64,000 nt of DNA from Planctomycetaceae bacterium (GCA_947490615.1 CANLHK010000001.1:485487-549486); one strand, 5' to 3'; counted from the stretch's first letter, positions 1 through 9,798 are shown. Numbers and translations: made by a program. The notes: generated by a model from the sequence alone, not told the origin.

Positions 1-1
1 C

Positions 2-2116
2 ATTGGTGTGCGCACGCTCGTCGGTTGCATCGCTGCAGTCATCGCGACCAGCGTAGCCATTGGCGTTGCTTCCTCGGAACGCGCGACGAATGCGCTTCGT
101 GCGCAAGAGGAGGCTGCCTTCGCCGCCACCATCGCAACTCGGAGCGCTTCGCTCGAACAGTACCTCGTCACGATGCAGGGCCACATCGCTTCGCTCGCCG
201 AAGAGCCATCGACGCTCGATGCGCTGCATGGCTTTGAGGCTGGATTCGCCACTGCTTCCAACGATGCTGCCCGCGTTGGCCGCGCGCAGGAATCTGCAGC
301 AGCGCGCATCAGCGAACATCATGACGCGCAGTTGGCCACGCGCTTTCGCGATGGCGGTCTCGCCTGGCAGGGTGGTGCGGCAATCATGCCCACCGATCCA
401 AACGCGTTGGCGCTGCAAGATCTCTACATCGTCTCGAACCCAAACGCCGTTGGTTCCAAGCACAAACTTGACCGTGCAGAGGTCGAGACCGCCTACGACC
501 GAACCCACGCGGCGCACCATCCGCGGCTTCGTTCGCTGCTCGAGCGGTTCGGCTACTACGACATCTTTCTCTTCGACGCCCATGGGACAGCGGTGTACAC
601 GGTGTTCAAGGAGACCGACTTTGGCAGCAATGCGGAGTCGGGCTGCTATGCGAGTTCCAACCTCTCGAAACTGATTCGCAACATGCTCGCTGCAGCGCCT
701 GGAGCCAAGGCACGCGCTTGCGACTTCGCCGCGTACACCGCCAGCTATGGCGCGCAAGCAGGATTTCTTGCGGCCCAAATTGTCGAAGGGGGCGCCGTCG
801 TGGGAGTCCTCGCTGTGCAGCTTCCCATTGATCGCCTCGACAAAGTCTGCAACCAGACCGAGGGGCTTGGTCTCACTGGTCGCGTGGAGCTCGTCGGACC
901 CGATGGACGCACGCGAAACAATCCGAGAGATGCAAAGCAGGGAGTGGTAGGAGCGCCAACAGGATTTCCCGACCTCGCGACAGCAGCCATCAAGGGTGAC
1001 CAAGGATTTTCGGAAGTCGAAAGCGCGGGCGTTCGCCACATGGCCGCCTACCGACCGTTCGACTATCTCGGCGCAACCTGGGCCATCGTCTGCGCGAAGC
1101 ACAGCGAAGAAGTGTTTGCGCCCGTCCGCGCATTGATGTGGTGGATCCTTGGAGTGAGTGCGGCATCCGTTGTTCTCGTGTCGCTCCTCGCGTGGCCGCT
1201 GGCCCGCTCCATTCAACGACGCGCGGGCGCTGCAGTCACCGCGTTGCAGACGCTCGCCCACGGCGATCTTCGCCCCCGCATCCCTCCGCGCGGACACGAT
1301 GAATTCAGCGCCATCGCTGCGGCGATCAACCAGCTCGGTGAAGAGCTCTCAACCTCGATTGCAGGCGTCCGACACAGCGCCGAAGATCTTTCGGGTGAGG
1401 CCTCGACACTTGCTTCGACGAGCGAGATGCTCTCAGGCGTTGCCAGCGGTCAAGCCGCCAGCATCGAAGAGATGTCCGCAGCCATCACTGAATTGCGCGC
1501 GCAAACTGGACGGACGACTGAAGAGTCGCGCGCCGCGCAGGAGCGAACCGCCAAGGGCGAACGCGACGCACAGGACGCCACGCGTGCAGTGGATGGCCTT
1601 GAGCATTCGATGGAAGAGATCGATCACGCCGCGCGCGAAATCGGCCAGATCACTCGCGTGATCGACGAGATCGCGTTCCAAACCAATCTGCTCGCGCTCA
1701 ACGCTGCGGTGGAAGCGGCGCGTGCGGGTGAAGCGGGCCGCGGATTTGCGGTGGTCGCGCAGGAAGTCCGCGCACTAGCGACTCGCTCAAGCGAAGCCGC
1801 ACGCAAGACCACCGAGCTCGTGGGTTCGGCCAGTGAGCGTGTCGGGCGTGGTGTCGCGTTCTCTCGCAATGTGCGCGCGTCGCTCGAGCAAATCATCGCA
1901 AGCTCCACAGAGATCGCCCGCGTGGTCGGGAGCATCGCCCAAGCGCAAACCGACCAATTGAGCGGCATCAGCCAACTTGATCAAGGCATCGCCGCGATCT
2001 CGCAGACCACCCAAGACGCTGCAGGTCAGAGCGAGCAAGTGGCCGCGTCGGCGCGTCAGGCTGCGGACGAAGTCACAAGCCTCAAGAAGAATGTCGAGCG
2101 CTTCGTGGTCGGGTGA
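2..2116 (+). CDS. Methyl-accepting chemotaxis protein, 5' end cut by the window
   Basis: This is a membrane chemoreceptor that passes ligand binding to a CheA/CheW-type kinase. A hydrophobic N-terminal helix is followed by an extracytoplasmic sensor of about 340 residues, probably Cache-like. A second membrane helix lies near residues 379-400, then a HAMP linker and a long signalling coiled coil. The coiled coil carries the conserved hairpin tip ([18 protein letters not shown], about residues 555-573). The frame is open to the window edge with codons Ile-Gly before the GTG at 8, so the true start may lie upstream. It converges on pheS with a 16-base gap. No other che gene is present here. The ligand is unknown. 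Confidence 0.93.
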   Translation: MGVRTLVGCIAAVIATSVAIGVASSERATNALRAQEEAAFAATIATRSASLEQYLVTMQGHIASLAEEPSTLDALHGFEAGFATASNDAARVGRAQESAAARISEHHDAQLATRFRDGGLAWQGGAAIMPTDPNALALQDLYIVSNPNAVGSKHKLDRAEVETAYDRTHAAHHPRLRSLLERFGYYDIFLFDAHGTAVYTVFKETDFGSNAESGCYASSNLSKLIRNMLAAAPGAKARACDFAAYTASYGAQAGFLAAQIVEGGAVVGVLAVQLPIDRLDKVCNQTEGLGLTGRVELVGPDGRTRNNPRDAKQGVVGAPTGFPDLATAAIKGDQGFSEVESAGVRHMAAYRPFDYLGATWAIVCAKHSEEVFAPVRALMWWILGVSAASVVLVSLLAWPLARSIQRRAGAAVTALQTLAHGDLRPRIPPRGHDEFSAIAAAINQLGEELSTSIAGVRHSAEDLSGEASTLASTSEMLSGVASGQAASIEEMSAAITELRAQTGRTTEESRAAQERTAKGERDAQDATRAVDGLEHSMEEIDHAAREIGQITRVIDEIAFQTNLLALNAAVEAARAGEAGRGFAVVAQEVRALATRSSEAARKTTELVGSASERVGRGVAFSRNVRASLEQIIASSTEIARVVGSIAQAQTDQLSGISQLDQGIAAISQTTQDAAGQSEQVAASARQAADEVTSLKKNVERFVVG

Positions 2117-2132
2117 GCGTGCGTCTTCGCAC

Positions 2133-3137
2133 TTAGAACTGCCGCAGGAAACGCGCGTCGTTCTCGAACAGCAGGCGGATGTCGCCAATCCCGTACTTGC
2201 GCATCGCCACGCGCTCGATACCGAGGCCAAACGCGAAACCCGTCCACTCTTCGGGATCAACGCCCACAGCCTTGAACACATTCGGGTCGACCATGCCGCA
2301 GCCGCCGAGTTCGATCCAGCGCCATTCGGGCACGCCGTTGCGCATGACGCGCATCTTCATGTCGAGTTCTGCACTGGGCTCGGTGAACGGGAAGAAACTC
2401 GGGCGCAGGCGAATCTCCGCTTCCTCACCAAAGAACGCCTTGGCGAACTGCACGAGCGTCGACTTGAGATCCACCATCGAGACATGCCGATCGACGAACA
2501 AGCCTTCGACCTGATGGAACATCGAATAGTGCGTGGCATCGTGGGCATCGGGGCGGTAGACGCGACCGATGGCGCAGATCTTGAGCGGTGGTTTCGCCGC
2601 TTCCATCGCACGAATCTGCACCGTTGAGGTCTGCGTGCGCAGCAGCAGTTTGCCCGCGACCTCGCCGCCGAGAAAGAAATTGTCCGCAGGACCGCGCGCA
2701 GGATGGGTGTCGGGAATGTTGAGCGCGTTGAAGTTGTGCCACTCGTCTTCGAGCTCGGGTCCGTCCGCGACGGCGAAACCCATACGGCCGAGCACATCGA
2801 CGATCTCGTCGATGGTCTTGGTCAGCACATGGCGCGCCCCTTCGCCGACGGCGAATCCTGGCTCCGTGACATCGACGGCTGGGCCAGTTGGCAGCGCCAC
2901 CACCGTCAATTTCGCTGCAGCAAAGGCGCCCTCAATCGCGCTCTTCACTTCGTTCATGCGCTTACCGACGGCGGGCTTCTGTTCCTTGGGAACACTCTTC
3001 AGCGCATCGAGCGCGCCACGGAGTCGGCCGTTGGTTCCGAGCCATCGCACGCGATACGCCTCAAGCGCCGCTGGATCGACCACCGTCCGCAGTTCGGCCA
3101 GCGCGTCGCGTTCCATCGCATCGAGATCAGGGAGCAT
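2133..3137 (-). CDS. pheS: Phenylalanine-tRNA ligase alpha subunit
   Basis: This is the class II catalytic subunit that charges tRNA-Phe, normally as an alpha2beta2 tetramer with PheT. The N-terminal roughly 90 residues are a charged helical coiled coil. The catalytic core includes a motif 2 region around residues 190-215 (GRVYRPDAHDATH) and motif 3 at the C-terminus (GLGIERVAMRKYGI). The 334-residue length is normal. It follows rplQ on the same strand after a terminator-like hairpin. pheT is not adjacent, which is less common. No Shine-Dalgarno sequence precedes the ATG; instead a TAGAGT box ends 6 nt before it, so the gene may have its own short-leader promoter. Confidence 0.96.
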   Translation of the reverse strand: MLPDLDAMERDALAELRTVVDPAALEAYRVRWLGTNGRLRGALDALKSVPKEQKPAVGKRMNEVKSAIEGAFAAAKLTVVALPTGPAVDVTEPGFAVGEGARHVLTKTIDEIVDVLGRMGFAVADGPELEDEWHNFNALNIPDTHPARGPADNFFLGGEVAGKLLLRTQTSTVQIRAMEAAKPPLKICAIGRVYRPDAHDATHYSMFHQVEGLFVDRHVSMVDLKSTLVQFAKAFFGEEAEIRLRPSFFPFTEPSAELDMKMRVMRNGVPEWRWIELGGCGMVDPNVFKAVGVDPEEWTGFAFGLGIERVAMRKYGIGDIRLLFENDARFLRQF

Positions 3138-3143
3138 CGCCGT

Positions 3144-3149
3144 ACTCTA
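3144..3149 (-). promoter_or_regulatory. Candidate -10 box close to the pheS start
   Basis: On the minus strand the sequence reads TAGAGT, then acggcg, then the pheS ATG. There is no Shine-Dalgarno sequence and no obvious -35 hexamer. It is one of a recurring set of TAnnnT boxes 6-9 nt before start codons in this window. Confidence 0.35.
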
Positions 3150-3220
3150 ACTTCAGGCGCGCGGCGTGCGAGTCATATCGCGCCGCGCGCGTGCGACGCG
3201 AAGTGCACCAACCAAAGCAA

Positions 3221-3247
3221 GTCGCCCCGACCAAAGGCCGGGGCGAC
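3221..3247 (-). terminator. Terminator-like hairpin between rplQ and pheS
   Basis: A perfect 9-bp stem (GTCGCCCCG with CGGGGCGAC) encloses a 9-nt loop. On the minus strand it is followed by TTGCTTTGG, which is only moderately T-rich. It lies 26 nt past the rplQ stop. It could end or attenuate the ribosomal-protein transcript before pheS. Confidence 0.55.
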
Positions 3248-3273
3248 GAGTTCAGTAGCGTTGTTGGGTTCGT

Positions 3274-3873
3274 TCACTCCGACTTCGGAGCGTCCGCGCC
3301 CTTCTTGCGAAGTTCCGCGGCGTACGCGGTGCGCTTGTCGGCGGTGCGTCGACGATTCGATCGACGACCCGAGACCTGCGGGCCTTCTTCCTTACCGACG
3401 AGCTGCAAAATGCAGAGGTCGGTCTGGTCACCCACGCGGCGCTTGTCGAGCTTCACGATGCGGGTGTAACCACCAGCGCGATCGGTGTAGAGCGGAGCGA
3501 CGCGGGTCATGAGGTGCTGCACAAGGCGAGGAGCCTTGCGGATCTCGCCGTAACGATTGAACTCCACCGCGTCCGCGCTGGGGAGTTCCCAGAGCTGATG
3601 GACATTGCGCTTGGCGTCCTTCGTGTTCGGATCAGCAACCCACGCGAAGACCGCGCGGTCGTTGATGCGAGACTCGATCTCGCGGCGCATGGTCAGACCA
3701 CTGCGCTTGGCCATGGTGATGAGCTTCTCGACGAACGGCTGCACAGCCTTCGCCTTGGGGATGGTGGTCTCGATCTGTCCGTGCTCAAAGAGACCCGCAG
3801 CGAGATTGCGAAGCATCGCGCGACGGTGATCTTCCTTCACACACAGTTGCTTGCCAAATACACGGTGACGCAT
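3274..3873 (-). CDS. rplQ: 50S ribosomal protein L17 with C-terminal extension
   Basis: This is the large-subunit protein L17. The N-terminal half carries the family signature: an MRHRVFGKQL start, RRAMLRNLAAGLFEHG, and the basic segment around KAKAVQPFVEKLIT. At 199 residues it is much longer than the usual 115-130. The extra C-terminal part (from about residue 140) is Arg/Lys-rich and resembles the tails on other ribosomal proteins in this window. It lies directly downstream of rpoA, the classical alpha-operon order. Confidence 0.95.
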   Translation of the reverse strand: MRHRVFGKQLCVKEDHRRAMLRNLAAGLFEHGQIETTIPKAKAVQPFVEKLITMAKRSGLTMRREIESRINDRAVFAWVADPNTKDAKRNVHQLWELPSADAVEFNRYGEIRKAPRLVQHLMTRVAPLYTDRAGGYTRIVKLDKRRVGDQTDLCILQLVGKEEGPQVSGRRSNRRRTADKRTAYAAELRKKGADAPKSE

Positions 3874-3965
3874 GACTCGTTCCTATCGAAGTGGACTTCG
3901 CCGTGGGCAGCTGCCGTGGGCGGGGTCCGAATGCTCTATCTCATCTCGTTCAGATCGCGATCAAC

Positions 3966-4976
3966 TCAGCTCGTGGTCAAGCCATCGGGCACTGGATAGC
4001 CCAAGTGCAGACCAAGCTTCTCGAGTTCTTCCTTCACTTCGCGCAGCGAGGTCTTGCCGAAGCTGCGCACCGCGAGGAGGTCGTCCTCGCTGCGCTGCAC
4101 CAGCTCGCCCACCGAGCGAATCTTGGCGGTTTCAAGGCAGTTCGACGCGCGGACGCTGAGCTCAAGCTCCGAGACCGGCATCCGCAACTTGCGGATGATT
4201 TCGTCGTCCTGCGCGTTAGTGTCGGCGACTTCGTCCGACACCATGATGTCGCCGAGCTCATCGAACTGAACGAACGGATTGAGGTGCTTGCGAAGAACCT
4301 TCGCAGCCTCGACGAGCGCCATGTCTGGCGTCACCGTTCCGTTGGTCCACACATCGAGCACGAGCTTCTGGTAGTTGGTCTGCTGGCCAACGCGGGTGTC
4401 CTCGGTTGCGAAACGCACGCGCTGCACCGGCGAGAAGATCGCGTCGATCGGAATCTCGCCAATCAACTGATCGCCGCCACGCGTAGCTTCCTTCGAGATC
4501 TGCTCGGTCGCTGGCATGTAGCCGCGGCCCTTCTCGACGGTGAACTCGATGTCGAAATCGATCTTGTCGGTGAGCGTCGCGATGACCTTGTCGGGGTTGA
4601 TGATCTCGATGGATGCATCGCACTCGATGAGTTCAGCGGTGACATCGCCAGGACCTTCGGCGGAGAGCTTCATGGTGCGGGGGCCATCGCCCTCCATCGC
4701 CACGACGATGCCCTTGATGTTCAGGATGATGTCCACGACATCCTCAAGGACGCCAGGAATCGTCGAGAACTCGTGGGTGACGCCCTTGATCTTGATCTTG
4801 GTGATCGCCGCACCCTCGATCGAGGAGAGCAGGACGCGACGAAGGCTGTTGCCGATGGTCGTACCGAAACCAGGCTCAAACGGCTCCGCGATGAAACGCG
4901 AGAAAGTCGCCGAGCGGCTCTTGGGATCAGGCTGAACGTTTGCGGGCAAGTCGAGCCCGCGCCAACGAAGGTGCAT
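3966..4976 (-). CDS. rpoA: DNA-directed RNA polymerase subunit alpha
   Basis: This is the RNA polymerase alpha subunit, which nucleates core assembly and contacts activators and UP elements. The N-terminal assembly domain has the typical PFEPGFGTTIGNSLRRVLLSS block (about residues 32-52). The C-terminal domain (about 255-320) holds the helix-hairpin-helix region with VGELVQRSEDDLL and FGKTSLREVKEEL. The 336-residue length is normal. It follows rpsK directly. rpsD, which usually sits between rpsK and rpoA, is absent. Confidence 0.97.
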   Translation of the reverse strand: MHLRWRGLDLPANVQPDPKSRSATFSRFIAEPFEPGFGTTIGNSLRRVLLSSIEGAAITKIKIKGVTHEFSTIPGVLEDVVDIILNIKGIVVAMEGDGPRTMKLSAEGPGDVTAELIECDASIEIINPDKVIATLTDKIDFDIEFTVEKGRGYMPATEQISKEATRGGDQLIGEIPIDAIFSPVQRVRFATEDTRVGQQTNYQKLVLDVWTNGTVTPDMALVEAAKVLRKHLNPFVQFDELGDIMVSDEVADTNAQDDEIIRKLRMPVSELELSVRASNCLETAKIRSVGELVQRSEDDLLAVRSFGKTSLREVKEELEKLGLHLGYPVPDGLTTS

Positions 4977-5218
4977 CAGAAACTCCTAGTGTCCCACTGA
5001 GGGGACTCCGACAAGACGGGCTTTCGCCCTGACTCAACACCGTTGCAGCTCGGTTGTTCACCCTTGTCGGCGGGTGACTTCCTTCTGTGCGACGGATCCG
5101 ATGAAATCCGCCGGGCGGGATGACTCTCGCGCGGCGGGAATGTTCTGGCAAACTGCGAGGCTCTTGTTGCGGCGCGTTGTGCGTGGTGCAGCGCGACGAG
5201 AACCAACTGACCCCTGCG

Positions 5219-5617
5219 TCAGACGCGGCGCTTCTTTGGCGGACGGCATCCGTTGAAGGGAATCGCAGTGTGGTCTTCGACGGCAGTGACGCGAAGCCCG
5301 TTGGCCTGCAGCGCAGTGATCGCGCTCTCGCGACCAGGGCCTGGACCCTTCACGCGAACCTCGACCTCCTTGAGGCCGACGCGCTTCGCCTTGCCGACAG
5401 CCTTCTCCGAGGCGCGGCTGGCCGCGAACGGAGTCGACTTGCGCGCGCCCTTGAATCCGACGGTGCCCGCCGAATCCCACGCGATGGTCTCGCCATTCAC
5501 ATCGGTGATGGTGACCAGCGTGTTGTTGAAGGTCGCGTGGACATGCACGATGCCGCGCAAGACATTCTTGCGGATCTTCTTCTTCGAGGCTGATGCTGCC
5601 GGGGTTGGCGTGTTCAT
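5219..5617 (-). CDS. rpsK: 30S ribosomal protein S11
   Basis: This is small-subunit platform protein S11. It contains [18 protein letters not shown], the [18 protein letters not shown] block and the C-terminal RPPKKRRV. I chose the ATG at 5617 because AGGAA lies 8-9 nt upstream and the homologous region begins shortly after. The open frame extends 31 codons further upstream without family resemblance. The product is 132 residues. Confidence 0.95.
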   Translation of the reverse strand: MNTPTPAASASKKKIRKNVLRGIVHVHATFNNTLVTITDVNGETIAWDSAGTVGFKGARKSTPFAASRASEKAVGKAKRVGLKEVEVRVKGPGPGRESAITALQANGLRVTAVEDHTAIPFNGCRPPKKRRV

Positions 5618-5750
5618 GTTGGTGATTCCTGCCTGGTCTCGATGTCTGTTCGACGCTCGAACCGTACTTGTCTTCTTCGCTGCGGATCGCCCGCGACTGC
5701 GCTCCATCACGCCGCGCAGGAATATCCCGCGCGGGCGTCATGGACCTCAC

Positions 5751-6128
5751 TCAGCCCTTCACGCCCTTCTTGCCCGCGACGGTCTTCTTGCGACCCTTAC
5801 GAGTACGCGAGTTGGAACGCGTGCGCTGACCATGCACGGGGAGGCTGCGACGATGACGATCGCCGCGGTAGCTCTTGATGTCCTTGAGGCGCTGAATGTC
5901 CTGCTGGATCTGACGACGCAGCGCGCCTTCGACCACGATCTTGGCATCGATGATGCCTGCGATCGCAGCGACTTCCTGCTCCTTGAGGTCGTTAGTACGA
6001 CGCTCAGGGTCGATGCCGACCTCGCGCAGAATGTCGAGCGCAACCTTCGGCCCAATGCCGTAGACATAGCGCAGCGAGACGCCGATCTTCTTCTTCTCGG
6101 GGATGTCGATACCAGCGATACGCGGCAT
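5751..6128 (-). CDS. rpsM: 30S ribosomal protein S13
   Basis: This is small-subunit head protein S13, a contact point for the P-site tRNA and L5. It begins MPRIAGIDIP, has the helix-two-turns-helix region (VYGIGPKVALDIL) and the GDRHRRSLPVHGQRTRSN motif, and ends with a basic Lys-rich tail. The 125-residue length is normal. About 200 nt separate it from rpmJ upstream, and that gap holds a promoter-like sequence. Confidence 0.96.
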   Translation of the reverse strand: MPRIAGIDIPEKKKIGVSLRYVYGIGPKVALDILREVGIDPERRTNDLKEQEVAAIAGIIDAKIVVEGALRRQIQQDIQRLKDIKSYRGDRHRRSLPVHGQRTRSNSRTRKGRKKTVAGKKGVKG

Positions 6129-6301
6129 GTCAGGCTCCGGTCGGCGCTCGCAGATGGACTGCGATGCGCCACACTTCTCTTTGTTGAGCCCACCGTCGTG
6201 AAGGCGTCAAGGTTTGACGCGCAGCACTCCGATGAGCCCGTTTGGTTTCCGATGAACTCCCCGTTTGTGCGGCGTTGGACCGCGCAAGAGGGGAAGGGGC
6301 G

Positions 6302-6329
6302 ATTGTACCGAAATTGGCGTCTTGGTCAG
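6302..6329 (-). promoter_or_regulatory. Candidate internal promoter for rpsM-rpsK-rpoA-rplQ
   Basis: On the minus strand CTGACC and TACAAT are separated by 16 nt, overlapping and just past the rpmJ stop codon. About 170 nt of untranslated leader then precede rpsM. The -35 match is partial. The position fits an internal promoter for the alpha-operon part of the cluster. Confidence 0.35.
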
Positions 6330-6442
6330 CCTTGGCGCTGCTTGAGACGAGGATTCTTCTTGTTGATCACGAGTCGCTTGCCCTTGCGGACAACGATCTG
6401 ACAATCACGGGAACGGCGCTTGATGCTCGAGCGAACCTTCAT
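6326..6442 (-). CDS. rpmJ: 50S ribosomal protein L36, zinc-free (C-minus) form
   Basis: This 38-residue protein is the smallest large-subunit protein. It begins [15 protein letters not shown] and ends NPRLKQRQG, matching L36. Of the four usual zinc ligands (Cys, Cys, Cys, His) only Cys14 remains. The others read Ser11, Asn27 and Leu33. The sequence therefore resembles the zinc-independent RpmJ2/YkgO-like paralogue rather than the C-plus form. It lies between infA and rpsM, the standard place for rpmJ. An AGGAG lies upstream of the start. Confidence 0.93.
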   Translation of the reverse strand: MKVRSSIKRRSRDCQIVVRKGKRLVINKKNPRLKQRQG

Positions 6443-6482
6443 GGTGGGACTCCTGGCTTCGATTCTCTGACTGTTCTTGGCG

Positions 6483-6532
6483 CCCGCTGAGGTCATCCTC
6501 GGCGGGGGGAATGGACCGAGTGGTTCTCGGTC
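6483..6532 (-). promoter_or_regulatory. Two adjacent hairpins between infA and rpmJ
   Basis: The first hairpin (6483-6506) is a 10-bp stem with one G-T wobble around a 4-nt loop. The second (6514-6532) is a 7-bp stem GACCGAG/CTCGGTC with a 5-nt loop. Neither is followed by a T-run on the minus strand. They might be RNA-processing or attenuation elements between the infA and rpmJ coding regions. Confidence 0.35.
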
Positions 6533-6545
6533 GGACTTGCTCCGC

Positions 6546-6761
6546 TTAGTAGCGGTAGATGATGCGGCCCTTGGTCATGTCGTACGGGCTCATCTCGATG
6601 GTCACGCGATCTCCTGGGAGGATGCGGATAAAGAACTTCCGCATCTTGCCGCTGACGTACGCGATGATCACTTGGTCGTTTTGCAAACGCACTTTGAACA
6701 TCGCATCAGGCAACGCTTCGGTGACCTCTGCGTCGAGTGTGATTTTGTCTTCTTTGGCCAT
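6546..6761 (-). CDS. infA: Translation initiation factor IF-1
   Basis: This is a 71-residue S1-type OB-fold protein that binds the A site during initiation. It starts [13 protein letters not shown] and contains [18 protein letters not shown] and the C-terminal [10 protein letters not shown]. The ATG at 6761 gives the standard length. The longer upstream reading frame has no family resemblance. It is 50 nt downstream of map, in the common secY-map-infA-rpmJ order. Confidence 0.96.
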   Translation of the reverse strand: MAKEDKITLDAEVTEALPDAMFKVRLQNDQVIIAYVSGKMRKFFIRILPGDRVTIEMSPYDMTKGRIIYRY

Positions 6762-6811
6762 CGTTGCGTGATGCTTGTGTTGGGGATCGGACTGCTGCTC
6801 TGCTCGAAGGA

Positions 6812-7813
6812 TCAGCTGGCCAAGCGCGCGGAGTGCGCGGCTCGGACAACTCGTTGATTGATTGGTGTGGTCGCGGTCGAGTTCGAAACGGTGAGGACCT
6901 CGGCACCATCGCGGGTGACGGCGACGGTGTGCTCGACATGGCAGCTGCGCGCGCCTGATTCGACGAGCACGGTCCATCCATCCGAGGCCAGTTTGACGCG
7001 CGGGTTGAGACGCTCGCCGTTGGAGTCGCGTCGAGTCCGCTCGAGAACGACCATCGGTTCAATCGCGAGCACCATGCCCGGACGAAGCGTGAAGTCGCCG
7101 CCGCGGAGAAACCCTGCGGAAACGCAACTCGGAACCTGCGGAGACTCGTGGAGTTCGCGGCCGATGCCGTGGCCGACAAAGTCGACGGCGATCGCGAAGT
7201 CTGCGTCGGCAGCGATCGCTTCCATGCCGTTGGCAATCTCGCTCCAGCGTCGTCCTGGACGAATCGCAGCGATGGCGTGATTTAGCATCGCCTGTGCGCA
7301 ATCAACGAGGGCATCGAGTTCGTCGCGATTCTCGCTGGCACCCACGCGAACGGTCACGGCGCTGTCGGCGCACCAACCATCAAGCCGAACGCCTGCGTCG
7401 ATCGAGACAAGGTCGCCTTCGCCGATCACACGCGCGCCGGGTACGCCGTGCACCAGTTCCTCATTCACCGAGACGCAGCTCGATGCGGGGAAGGGAGCGT
7501 TGGCATGGATGTTGGATGCCGCCGTCCCGAGATAGCCCAGGAAGATCGGCTCGCCACCAGCGCGCTGCATCGTGGTGCGCACGGCATCATCGATGGCGGC
7601 GGTCGTTGCGCCAGGAACGCAGGCACACTCTGCAGTAGCCAACGCCTCCGCGACCAAGGCCCCTGCCCTGCGAATACCTGCGACATCTTCAGCCGAGCGA
7701 AGCGCGAGCACTGGTCGAGGCGACAGCGCGCTCGCGCGATCTGTTCTCGCTCGGGCGGCACCGCGGTGCAAGCGCGCAACGCGCGCGGGGGCCATGGTGA
7801 CGCCAGATTGCAT
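6812..7813 (-). CDS. map: Methionine aminopeptidase, type I
   Basis: This enzyme removes the initiator methionine from nascent proteins. The metal ligands are visible in order: Asp in [11 protein letters not shown] and in ADSAV, His in [10 protein letters not shown], Glu in LAIEPMVV and Glu in CHVEHTV. The ATG at 7813 sits one base past the secY stop codon, which suggests translational coupling. A second in-frame ATG at 7795 is possible. The N-terminal roughly 40 residues before the family core are Arg/Ala-rich and unaligned. adk, often found between secY and map, is absent. Confidence 0.93.
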   Translation of the reverse strand: MQSGVTMAPARVARLHRGAARARTDRASALSPRPVLALRSAEDVAGIRRAGALVAEALATAECACVPGATTAAIDDAVRTTMQRAGGEPIFLGYLGTAASNIHANAPFPASSCVSVNEELVHGVPGARVIGEGDLVSIDAGVRLDGWCADSAVTVRVGASENRDELDALVDCAQAMLNHAIAAIRPGRRWSEIANGMEAIAADADFAIAVDFVGHGIGRELHESPQVPSCVSAGFLRGGDFTLRPGMVLAIEPMVVLERTRRDSNGERLNPRVKLASDGWTVLVESGARSCHVEHTVAVTRDGAEVLTVSNSTATTPINQRVVRAAHSARLAS

Positions 7814-7814
7814 G

Positions 7815-9230
7815 TCAGCTCGTGCGACTCCGAATGCGCGGCGCCTTGGAGTCGTTCGCGCCGTGCGCGAGGAAGCCCGAATAGTTACGCATGAGCAGGT
7901 TGGCTTCGATGCGCTGAATGAGATCAAGGCCAACGCTCACGACGATCAGGAGACCCGTGCCGCCGAGGAACTGCGACACATTCAGCGGAATCATCATCTT
8001 CGAGCTGACCACGGTTGGAATCACCGCGATCGCTGCGAGGAATCCCGCGCCGACATAGGTGATGCGCTCCATGACCGTTTCGAGGTACTCCGCGGTGCGC
8101 GGACCCGGGCGATAGCCAGGAATGAACGAACCGCTCTGTTTCAGCTGCTTGGACATCTCGTCTGGGCTGAACTGCACAGTCGTCCAGAAGTAGCTGAAGA
8201 AGAAGATCATCACGATCTCAAAGAAGATGTACGGGAACTTGCCCATCTGGCTGTTGATCGCGAGGAACCCCGTGATCGACTGCCACCAGTCGGCTGAGTT
8301 GTCTTGAAGCGCGCGGGTTTGCAGCCACGCAAAGATGCTCGACGGGAAGATCATCAGCGAGCTGGCAAACACGATCGGCATGACGCCCGCGTGATTGAGA
8401 CGCAGCGGCAGATACTGGCGCTGCCCACCAAAGACGCGACGACCACGAGTGTGCTTGGCCTGCTGAATCGGAATACGACGCTGCGCAACCGTGATGACGA
8501 TGGCACCCGCGACGACGAACACGAATCCACCCATGATCAAGAGCAGACCGATCGGGCTGAGCCGACCTGGCGCCGCGTTGATCGAGGGATCGAAGTTGTC
8601 CCAGACCCACTGCACTGCCGACGGCATGCGCGAAAGAATGCCCGCCGTGAGGATGAGCGAGATGCCGTTTCCGATGCCGTACTTGTCGATTTGCTCGCCA
8701 AGCCACATGAGGAACAAGCTGCCTGCCGTCAGGCCGACCACACCAGCGGTGTAGAAGGTGACCATCTTGCCTGAGACAAGGAAGTCAGGCTGCACGAGGC
8801 CCGACTGCCGCAGGTACGACAGCCACATGATGCCTTGGATGATGCAGAGTCCGACGGTGGCGTACCGCGTGTACTCGTTGATCTTGGTCTGGCCCGAGGT
8901 GCCGTCCTTCTTCAGATCTTGCAGCGGCTTCCACACGGTGGTGAGAAGCTGGAAGATGATCGACGCCGTGATGTACGGCATGATGCCGAGGCCGAAGATC
9001 GTCGACTGCTGCAAGCTTCCGCCTGAGAAGATCGAGGCGTACTCGAGGATGCGACCGAAGCCGCTTCCGCCCTCGCTCGCCTTCTCGGCGGCTTCCTTCA
9101 GCGCGCTTTGATCGACACCGATGAGCGGAATCGCAAAGCCAACGCGATAGATGGCGAGCAGGCCGAGCGTGAAGAACACGCGACGACGGAGCTCAGGGAT
9201 CTTGAAGATGTTCGCGAAGGCTTGAAACAT
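7815..9230 (-). CDS. secY: Protein translocase subunit SecY
   Basis: This is the channel subunit of the Sec translocon for export and membrane insertion. It has about ten hydrophobic segments over 471 residues. Family motifs include GTSGQTKINEYTRYAT, the plug-region start LEYASIFSGGSLQQSTIFGLGIMPYI written in part as IFSGGSLQQ, and ADEMSKQLK-like PDEMSKQLKQSGSFIPG near the C-terminal half. It lies between rplO and map. Export capacity fits the many signal-peptide proteins nearby. Confidence 0.96.
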   Translation of the reverse strand: MFQAFANIFKIPELRRRVFFTLGLLAIYRVGFAIPLIGVDQSALKEAAEKASEGGSGFGRILEYASIFSGGSLQQSTIFGLGIMPYITASIIFQLLTTVWKPLQDLKKDGTSGQTKINEYTRYATVGLCIIQGIMWLSYLRQSGLVQPDFLVSGKMVTFYTAGVVGLTAGSLFLMWLGEQIDKYGIGNGISLILTAGILSRMPSAVQWVWDNFDPSINAAPGRLSPIGLLLIMGGFVFVVAGAIVITVAQRRIPIQQAKHTRGRRVFGGQRQYLPLRLNHAGVMPIVFASSLMIFPSSIFAWLQTRALQDNSADWWQSITGFLAINSQMGKFPYIFFEIVMIFFFSYFWTTVQFSPDEMSKQLKQSGSFIPGYRPGPRTAEYLETVMERITYVGAGFLAAIAVIPTVVSSKMMIPLNVSQFLGGTGLLIVVSVGLDLIQRIEANLLMRNYSGFLAHGANDSKAPRIRSRTS

Positions 9231-9345
9231 CAGGGTCTCGGGTGGAAAGTTCGGTCCAACGCCGCGAGCAACGAACTTCCCGTGATCGTGGTCACCATCT
9301 CAACAGGGTCCTCGCGCAGATCGCTTGGACCGGTGGATCACACGC

Positions 9346-9798
9346 TTACTTCGCTGCCTCGGCGCACGAGCCGCCTGCAGCCTCGATCTTGCTTTTGGCG
9401 CTGGCGCTGAACGCCGCCGCCGTCACGGTGAGCTTCTTCTTGAGCTCGCCGGTGCCGAGCACCTTCAGACCGAGCTTGGCGTTCGGGATCATGCCCAACT
9501 TCACGAGCACTTCGATGTCGACGATCGCGCCGTCCTTGAAGTGCTTGTCGAGGTCGCGGACATTGATGACGTAGTAGTCCGTGCGGAAGCCCGCATTGGA
9601 GAAGCCGCGCTTGGGGAAGCGACGGGCAAAGGGAGTCGCGCCGCCTGCGTAGGCGGGACGGCTCGTCCAACCAGCGCGGCTCTTCGCACCCTTGTGACCG
9701 CGACCGGAGGTGCCGCCACGACCGCTGCCTTCGCCGCGACCAACGCGACGACTCTTCTTGTGCGGACCAACCTTCGCAGTGATGTCTTGGATCATCAT
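9346..9798 (-). CDS. rplO: 50S ribosomal protein L15
   Basis: This is L15, a late-assembly large-subunit protein. The Gly/Arg-rich N-terminus (SRRVGRGEGSGRGGTSGRGHKG) is diagnostic. The ATG at 9798 is chosen because GGAGAG lies 8 nt upstream; a second ATG follows immediately. It gives 150 residues. rpsE lies directly upstream. rpmD (L30), normally between rpsE and rplO, is missing: the 123-nt gap has no room for it. Confidence 0.94.
   Translation of the reverse strand: MMIQDITAKVGPHKKSRRVGRGEGSGRGGTSGRGHKGAKSRAGWTSRPAYAGGATPFARRFPKRGFSNAGFRTDYYVINVRDLDKHFKDGAIVDIEVLVKLGMIPNAKLGLKVLGTGELKKKLTVTAAAFSASAKSKIEAAGGSCAEAAK

Noticed and set aside
3891..5000. A 369-codon plus-strand frame opposite rpoA
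   Set aside because: Antisense shadow of a conserved gene.
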